A stretch of DNA of 8,504 bases. Origin: Dehalococcoidia bacterium (lineage in GTDB: Bacteria > Chloroflexota > Dehalococcoidia > SZUA-161). Position numbers and translations under genes: made by a program. Shown here one piece after another: positions 4,864 to 8,504 of the stretch (the stretch's first letter is position 1; each line of letters starts with the position of its first letter). The notes under the pieces were generated by a model. The model was not told the origin of the DNA. It did no database searches and saw nothing but the letters and a program-made list of their open reading frames with translations. The DNA is taken from the NCBI GenBank assembly GCA_014859215.1, contig JACUUS010000102.1, forward strand, positions 1 through 8,504. The letters run 5' to 3'.

Positions 4864-6159
4864 CTAGCCGAGGCCCATAGCCATAAAGAACTTGGATATC
4901 TTGTCCTTCACCTCGTCGACAGTTGTGTAGCGTTTGTCAAAAAGGTCGAGCCCTATGTGCAGGAACGGGACATCCAGGTCCCGGCAGGTTTCGCGCATGA
5001 TGCCCACGGTGGCGGCGCCGTCCTTGTGGCCCATGTGGCCGGGCCAGATGACGCAGTCTATCTTATAGTCTTTGACTATACGTGTGATATCGTTAACGAA
5101 GTTGTCAGCCACGCCTCGCGCCTGCCTGATCATGGGCGCATCCAGCAGGTTTCTCTTGGCGAGGCCCCTGTACATGGTGTCCTCGGTCGAGGGTTCAATT
5201 AAGGAATAGTTGTAGTTCGCGAACATATCCATAACGATGACGGCGCCCCACTCTTCCTCCAGCCACGGGAACAGCTCAAAGACCCAGCCATAGGGAAGGA
5301 TATCGAACCAGAAAAGGCGAATCTTCTCCTCGGCTATCGCGCCCTTCTTCTCCCGGACCCGGACTTCGGCGATGTCGACGAGCTGCTGGAACCATTCCGT
5401 CGCCACGGGGTCACCGGCGCGGAAACACTGGCTCATCGCAAAGCAGTGAGCTCCTCCTACTGCCCATCCGTGAGGACTGGGCACAGCCCGCCGCAGCTCG
5501 TTGTATTCTTGCCACAGCGTATAGGCCTTGTTCGATTCGGATATGGCTTCGCGGAGTTTGTCGAGGTCGAGTTTGTACCCGGTATGCTTCGTGATGAACG
5601 CAGTCATCCGCTTAAGCTCCTCGGCAAAGTAATCAATGCTCCTTTGATCGTGGTAGTACGGCGGATCACAGGCGAACTGAGGGATTTTGCGCCAGTCCTT
5701 ATGATGCGACACCACCTGGTGAAGCATGGGCGCGCCATCGCACGGATATAGAAGACCCAGAATTGCGGTCGGGCGCGGCATGAGGCCCGCCTCGATGTAG
5801 TAGATGGGAAGCCGGATCGCCGTACAGAGGTCCGTCCCAGCGCCGACCTTGACTGATCCATCTATGTCGTCGAGCAGGTACGGGACTGAGGCCGCCAGAA
5901 AAGGTGTTTCCATCAGCATGAACCATGGCAGGTCCATGGCCGTGTAGACTTCGGGAGCGCAGCAGAAGTAGCTTGCTACGAAAGGCTTGTCATTTTCCGC
6001 GCATTCGACAATCCGGTTCTTCGCCCCGACGAGCACCGTCAGCAGTTTTTCCTGCAGCCTGTCTTCAGGCTCAGCGCCCATCTTGACGGTCTCGTGCAGA
6101 AATGCAAACCAATCCCGCTCCGCCTTGTATCTTTCCAGACTTCTTACTTTGTCGTCCAT
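4864..6159 (-). CDS. 2-hydroxyacyl-CoA dehydratase / benzoyl-CoA reductase family subunit, BcrB/HgdA type
   Basis: A 431-residue member of the HgdA-HgdB/BcrB-BcrC superfamily, close to the usual 380-450. Candidate ligands for its [4Fe-4S] cluster are C66 or C67 (SYFCCAPEV), C112 (DLCTAIR) and C140 (LYPCDGAP), matching the three-cysteine spacing expected in the N-terminal third. The C-terminal domain has GHMGHKDG, MRETCRDLDVPFLHIGLDLF and KRYTTVDEVKDKISKFF, the family pattern of a small alpha/beta domain ending in an amphipathic helix. It should form the active-site heterodimer with the product of the gene 6 bases upstream and receive electrons from the activase encoded downstream. The ATG at 6159 lies just after an AGGTAGGAT-like ribosome site. 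The substrate cannot be deduced. A Cys that many relatives carry near the GHK position is not seen here. Confidence 0.88.
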   Translation of the reverse strand: MDDKVRSLERYKAERDWFAFLHETVKMGAEPEDRLQEKLLTVLVGAKNRIVECAENDKPFVASYFCCAPEVYTAMDLPWFMLMETPFLAASVPYLLDDIDGSVKVGAGTDLCTAIRLPIYYIEAGLMPRPTAILGLLYPCDGAPMLHQVVSHHKDWRKIPQFACDPPYYHDQRSIDYFAEELKRMTAFITKHTGYKLDLDKLREAISESNKAYTLWQEYNELRRAVPSPHGWAVGGAHCFAMSQCFRAGDPVATEWFQQLVDIAEVRVREKKGAIAEEKIRLFWFDILPYGWVFELFPWLEEEWGAVIVMDMFANYNYSLIEPSTEDTMYRGLAKRNLLDAPMIRQARGVADNFVNDITRIVKDYKIDCVIWPGHMGHKDGAATVGIMRETCRDLDVPFLHIGLDLFDKRYTTVDEVKDKISKFFMAMGLG

Positions 6160-6165
6160 ATCATC

Positions 6166-7311
6166 CTACCTCTCAATGGTTTCCAGGAAGGCCTGAACAC
6201 GCGTACGTAACTGGCCTACCCCGCCCAGCGTGTACTCTCTGTCCAGCTCAAGGAACGGGATACCGGCATCCTTGAAATCATGGTTCAGCATAATGTTTTC
6301 TCCCAGCCACTGGTCACAAAAAAGCAGTCGTTCTCCGATAATCCCGTCCACCTTGAATTCGCGGACCATGTTCAGGATGAATTCGGAACGTCGCTCATGG
6401 TCTCCATAAGTCCTGGGACAGGACAGGCGATCGGCGACATAGTATTGGGCCAGAGCTGTAACCGGATCGGCGATACTTTCGTCGACGTCTTTCCACAAAG
6501 TCCTGGCCCCGAAACAAAGCGAGTCGGTTACTACAAGGCCTCCCTGCTCCTCGATAACATCGATATATGCCGGATCATCAAGTATGCCACCTACAATCAT
6601 GATCCTTGCGCGGTAGTCCCCGTTGCCGCGCATAGGTCCCAGTTCGTTCACAAGGTCGCGCAGGTATTCAAGGTACCGGTCTCGTGGTAAGGCGGTCCCC
6701 GCTACGACAACTGCCAGGGCATCGGACCCTGAGATGGGAGGATTCGACGATTTCCTAAGCCCGTAGAGCTGTCGCTGGAGACCGCGAATTTCATTTCGCT
6801 GCTTGATCGCCTCCCGAATCTGGCTGTCCGCAATCGTTATCTGGAAGTAGTCTTCGAGGCTTCTCCTGAGGTTGTTTATTTCGTCGCGGTACCACTCTAC
6901 CTGCGGGGCCTCTGTCTTTCTGGGGAGGCTCATCATTTCCAGGTACAAGGGCTTGACAAAGCGTTTCCAGTTATCGTACAGGCGCCGTACGTGGTCGCAG
7001 CTGTTCAAGCATACGATCCCATCTAGGAAATCGAAGCTGCCCATCAGGGCCAGGTTGAAGCAGTGGCGTGGAAAACTACAGTTTATGCTGGAATAGTAGG
7101 CATCCGAGAGCTCCGTGCTGGTACTGCCTGTGGCCCTCATGCGGAAAGGGAGGAAGCCGCCCGCGAGGAGAAGCTCTTCGGGCACGCCCGAACAGAAATA
7201 GCCTACAATTCTGCCTCCCTGCTTCTTCCATTCCTGCATGGCGGGATTGACAAGCGTAGCAGCCGCGTCGCGAAAAGCCTGAAGCGACCTGGGTCTTGTC
7301 CTGGTATCCAC
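6166..7311 (-). CDS. 2-hydroxyacyl-CoA dehydratase / benzoyl-CoA reductase family subunit, BcrC/BadD/HgdB type
   Basis: With the start chosen here the protein has 381 residues, normal for this family. C40 (GYFCSGVPEE) begins the typical N-terminal motif GYFC-x-x-PEE-LLLAGG-LPFRM. C78 and C84 (NCSFPRHCF) and C101 and C105 (VCLNSCDHVRRLYD) supply the other possible cluster ligands. C266 (DSLCFGAR), C298 (LSCPR) and C332 (LLFCD) are family positions in the second half, and the end reads FLELDREY, then GQLRTRVQAFLE. The frame is open to 7398, but that start would lie inside the upstream acyl-CoA dehydrogenase gene and adds an unrelated Gln/Arg/Ser-rich stretch. The GTG at 7311 follows AAGGAGG by 7 bases. 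It pairs with the next gene, 6 bases away, to form the dehydratase/reductase heterodimer. Confidence 0.88.
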   Translation of the reverse strand: MDTRTRPRSLQAFRDAAATLVNPAMQEWKKQGGRIVGYFCSGVPEELLLAGGFLPFRMRATGSTSTELSDAYYSSINCSFPRHCFNLALMGSFDFLDGIVCLNSCDHVRRLYDNWKRFVKPLYLEMMSLPRKTEAPQVEWYRDEINNLRRSLEDYFQITIADSQIREAIKQRNEIRGLQRQLYGLRKSSNPPISGSDALAVVVAGTALPRDRYLEYLRDLVNELGPMRGNGDYRARIMIVGGILDDPAYIDVIEEQGGLVVTDSLCFGARTLWKDVDESIADPVTALAQYYVADRLSCPRTYGDHERRSEFILNMVREFKVDGIIGERLLFCDQWLGENIMLNHDFKDAGIPFLELDREYTLGGVGQLRTRVQAFLETIER

Positions 7312-7318
7312 TTCTTGT

Positions 7319-7325
7319 CCTCCTT
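7319..7325 (-). promoter_or_regulatory. Shine-Dalgarno that sets the GTG start of the BcrC-type gene
   Basis: Reads AAGGAGG on the minus strand, 7 bases before GTG at 7311. It is the reason to prefer the GTG over the ATG at 7398, which lies inside the upstream coding region. Confidence 0.75.
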
Positions 7326-7360
7326 GCTGGTGAAGTCGAACTCCTCCCTGAGTGCATTGC

Positions 7361-8504
7361 TCAATGAGCACGCGGCTGCTGCGCGAGCTCTGCCTCAAGG
7401 GTCTGCAAATGGTGATAGGTGCCGCCGAGGCTCAGCTCAAACGCTTTTGCCCGCCGGAAATAGAAATGGAGGTCATATGCCTTATCGACTCCTATGCCCC
7501 CATGAAGCTGTTGAGCGCTGCCGGCGACGCGCAGGCAGGCCAGGTTCGTGAACGCTTTGGCAATAGAGACCTCCCGTTCTGCCGGGAGCCCCTCACTCAA
7601 CCGCCATATGGCCTGGTAGGTTACCCAGCGGGCGCCGTTTACATCAATGAACATGTCCGCGAGGCGGTGCTGCACTGCCTGGAAGCTGCCCAGCGGACGG
7701 TCGAACTGGACACGCGTCCTGGCATGCTCGGCAGTAATCTCCAGTTCTTGCTGGGCTCCGCCTACCATCTCGGCGCACTGTATGGCTGCCGCTTTTTCCA
7801 GTGTTGACCTGACTACAGGCATGGCCGCGTGACGGGCGCCAATGATATCTTTGCCGGCTGGCACCCTTTCCAGCCTCATTTCGAACTTCCTGTCGGCTGC
7901 TATATTCACCATGGGCGATAAACTGACGCCCGGCTGATCCCGGTCGAGTATGAATAACGTAAGCCCGTCGCTGTCACCTGGATTGCCCTCAGTTCTCGCC
8001 AGTGTGAGAATCTTATCCGCTACATGTGCGTACGGAACGAAAAGCTTGGTCCCGGTGAGGAAGAGGTTGTTCTTTTCTGAAGCAGCCCGCGTGGCGCTGA
8101 ATCGAGGTTCTTCGCTGGCGTTGGCCTCCGATACGGCCATGGTAAGGATCATCTTCCCTCTGGCGACTTCGGGCAAGATGCCTTCGCGCTGCGGACCATC
8201 GCCGTAGTCCATCACCGGCAAGGCCCCCAGCACCATTGTGCAGGACATCGGACCGTGCAAAGCTGCCCGCCCGAATTCCTCAAAAAGCACTGCGAGGTCC
8301 AGAAGGCTTAGTCCAGCTCCTCCGTATTCCTCGGGAAGGTTGAGCCCCAGCCAGCCCAGGTCAGCCATCTTTCTCCAGAGGTCGGTCGAGTACCCGGCGT
8401 CGGATTCTTCGATCTCCCTGACGACGGACTTGGGACAGTGAGCAGTAAGGAAATCGCGGGCCGATTTGCGCAACATTTCCTGCTCTTCGCTGAGGGCGAA
8501 ATCA
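7361..8504 (-). CDS. Acyl-CoA dehydrogenase (5' end beyond the window)
   Basis: A flavin-dependent acyl-CoA dehydrogenase. At least 380 residues are visible, nearly full length for the family. The reading frame continues past an internal ATG at 8476 to the window edge with FALSEEQEMLRKSARDFL, the normal N-terminus, so the true start lies just outside. Family marks in order: PEEYGGAGLS (N-terminal helical domain), MAVSEANASEEP (middle beta domain, flavin/substrate contact), RVQFDRPLGSFQAVQHRLAD (helical C-terminal domain) and QQLHGGIGV near the FAD-binding end. The usual C-terminal catalytic glutamate (Y-E-G-T in short-chain enzymes) is replaced: here the stretch is LGGTYHH, so the base must lie elsewhere or in a partner subunit. 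It is the first visible gene of the operon, 49 bases upstream of the BcrC-type gene. It probably makes or removes the double bond of the CoA ester handled by the next enzymes. Confidence 0.9.
   Translation of the reverse strand, partial: DFALSEEQEMLRKSARDFLTAHCPKSVVREIEESDAGYSTDLWRKMADLGWLGLNLPEEYGGAGLSLLDLAVLFEEFGRAALHGPMSCTMVLGALPVMDYGDGPQREGILPEVARGKMILTMAVSEANASEEPRFSATRAASEKNNLFLTGTKLFVPYAHVADKILTLARTEGNPGDSDGLTLFILDRDQPGVSLSPMVNIAADRKFEMRLERVPAGKDIIGARHAAMPVVRSTLEKAAAIQCAEMVGGAQQELEITAEHARTRVQFDRPLGSFQAVQHRLADMFIDVNGARWVTYQAIWRLSEGLPAEREVSIAKAFTNLACLRVAGSAQQLHGGIGVDKAYDLHFYFRRAKAFELSLGGTYHHLQTLEAELAQQPRAH

Noticed and set aside
7312..7398. Longer start of the BcrC-type gene, overlapping the acyl-CoA dehydrogenase
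   Set aside because: The extra 29 residues are not family-like, and a strong AAGGAGG sits before the GTG at 7311.
8474..8476. ATG at 8476 as the true start of the acyl-CoA dehydrogenase
   Set aside because: The codons upstream to the window edge encode the conserved N-terminal FALSEEQE, so the gene begins beyond the window.
1..8504. CRISPR arrays, tRNA or rRNA genes, transposases, phage attachment sites
   Set aside because: No repeat-spacer pattern, cloverleaf, rRNA segment or transposase-like frame was seen by reading both strands.

Overview
The window comes from an anaerobic bacterium of moderate-to-high G+C content, judged by eye. The evidence is a long minus-strand operon for oxygen-sensitive acyl-CoA chemistry: an ATP-dependent Fe-S reductase/dehydratase of the benzoyl-CoA reductase / 2-hydroxyacyl-CoA dehydratase superfamily, together with a CooC-type nickel-insertion ATPase and a fragment-like relative of acetyl-CoA synthase. 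Desulfobacterota, Chloroflexota (Dehalococcoidia-like) and Clostridia-type anaerobes are all plausible hosts. Nothing here decides between them.

Left part (1-2300): a small accessory or stress cassette. It has an uncertain small ORF with a good ribosome binding site, a ChaB-family gene on the plus strand, and a hairpin between convergent genes. Three tandem minus-strand copies of a DUF2795 protein follow, each with its own strong Shine-Dalgarno. After a gene-poor stretch of about 450 bases comes a plus-strand hemerythrin-like HHE-domain gene.

Right part (2346-8504): an operon read right to left. The order is acyl-CoA dehydrogenase (cut by the window edge), BcrC/HgdB-type subunit, BcrB/HgdA-type subunit, ASKHA-type ATP-dependent activase with both cluster cysteines, then an intrinsic-terminator-like hairpin. 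Beyond the hairpin lie a stand-alone protein resembling the middle (A2) domain of acetyl-CoA synthase with a short four-cysteine tail, and a CooC-like ATPase whose start overlaps the preceding stop. The expected chemistry of the first four genes is ATP-driven one-electron activation of a CoA thioester (dehydration or reduction) plus flavin-dependent acyl-CoA oxidation. The substrate cannot be read from sequence.

The most interesting point is the coupling of this radical CoA-ester system to an ACS-like protein plus CooC, with no CODH or complete ACS gene in the window. A textbook terminator hairpin also ends one base before the Shine-Dalgarno of the ACS-like gene. The last two genes therefore seem to be expressed only by read-through or after RNA processing.
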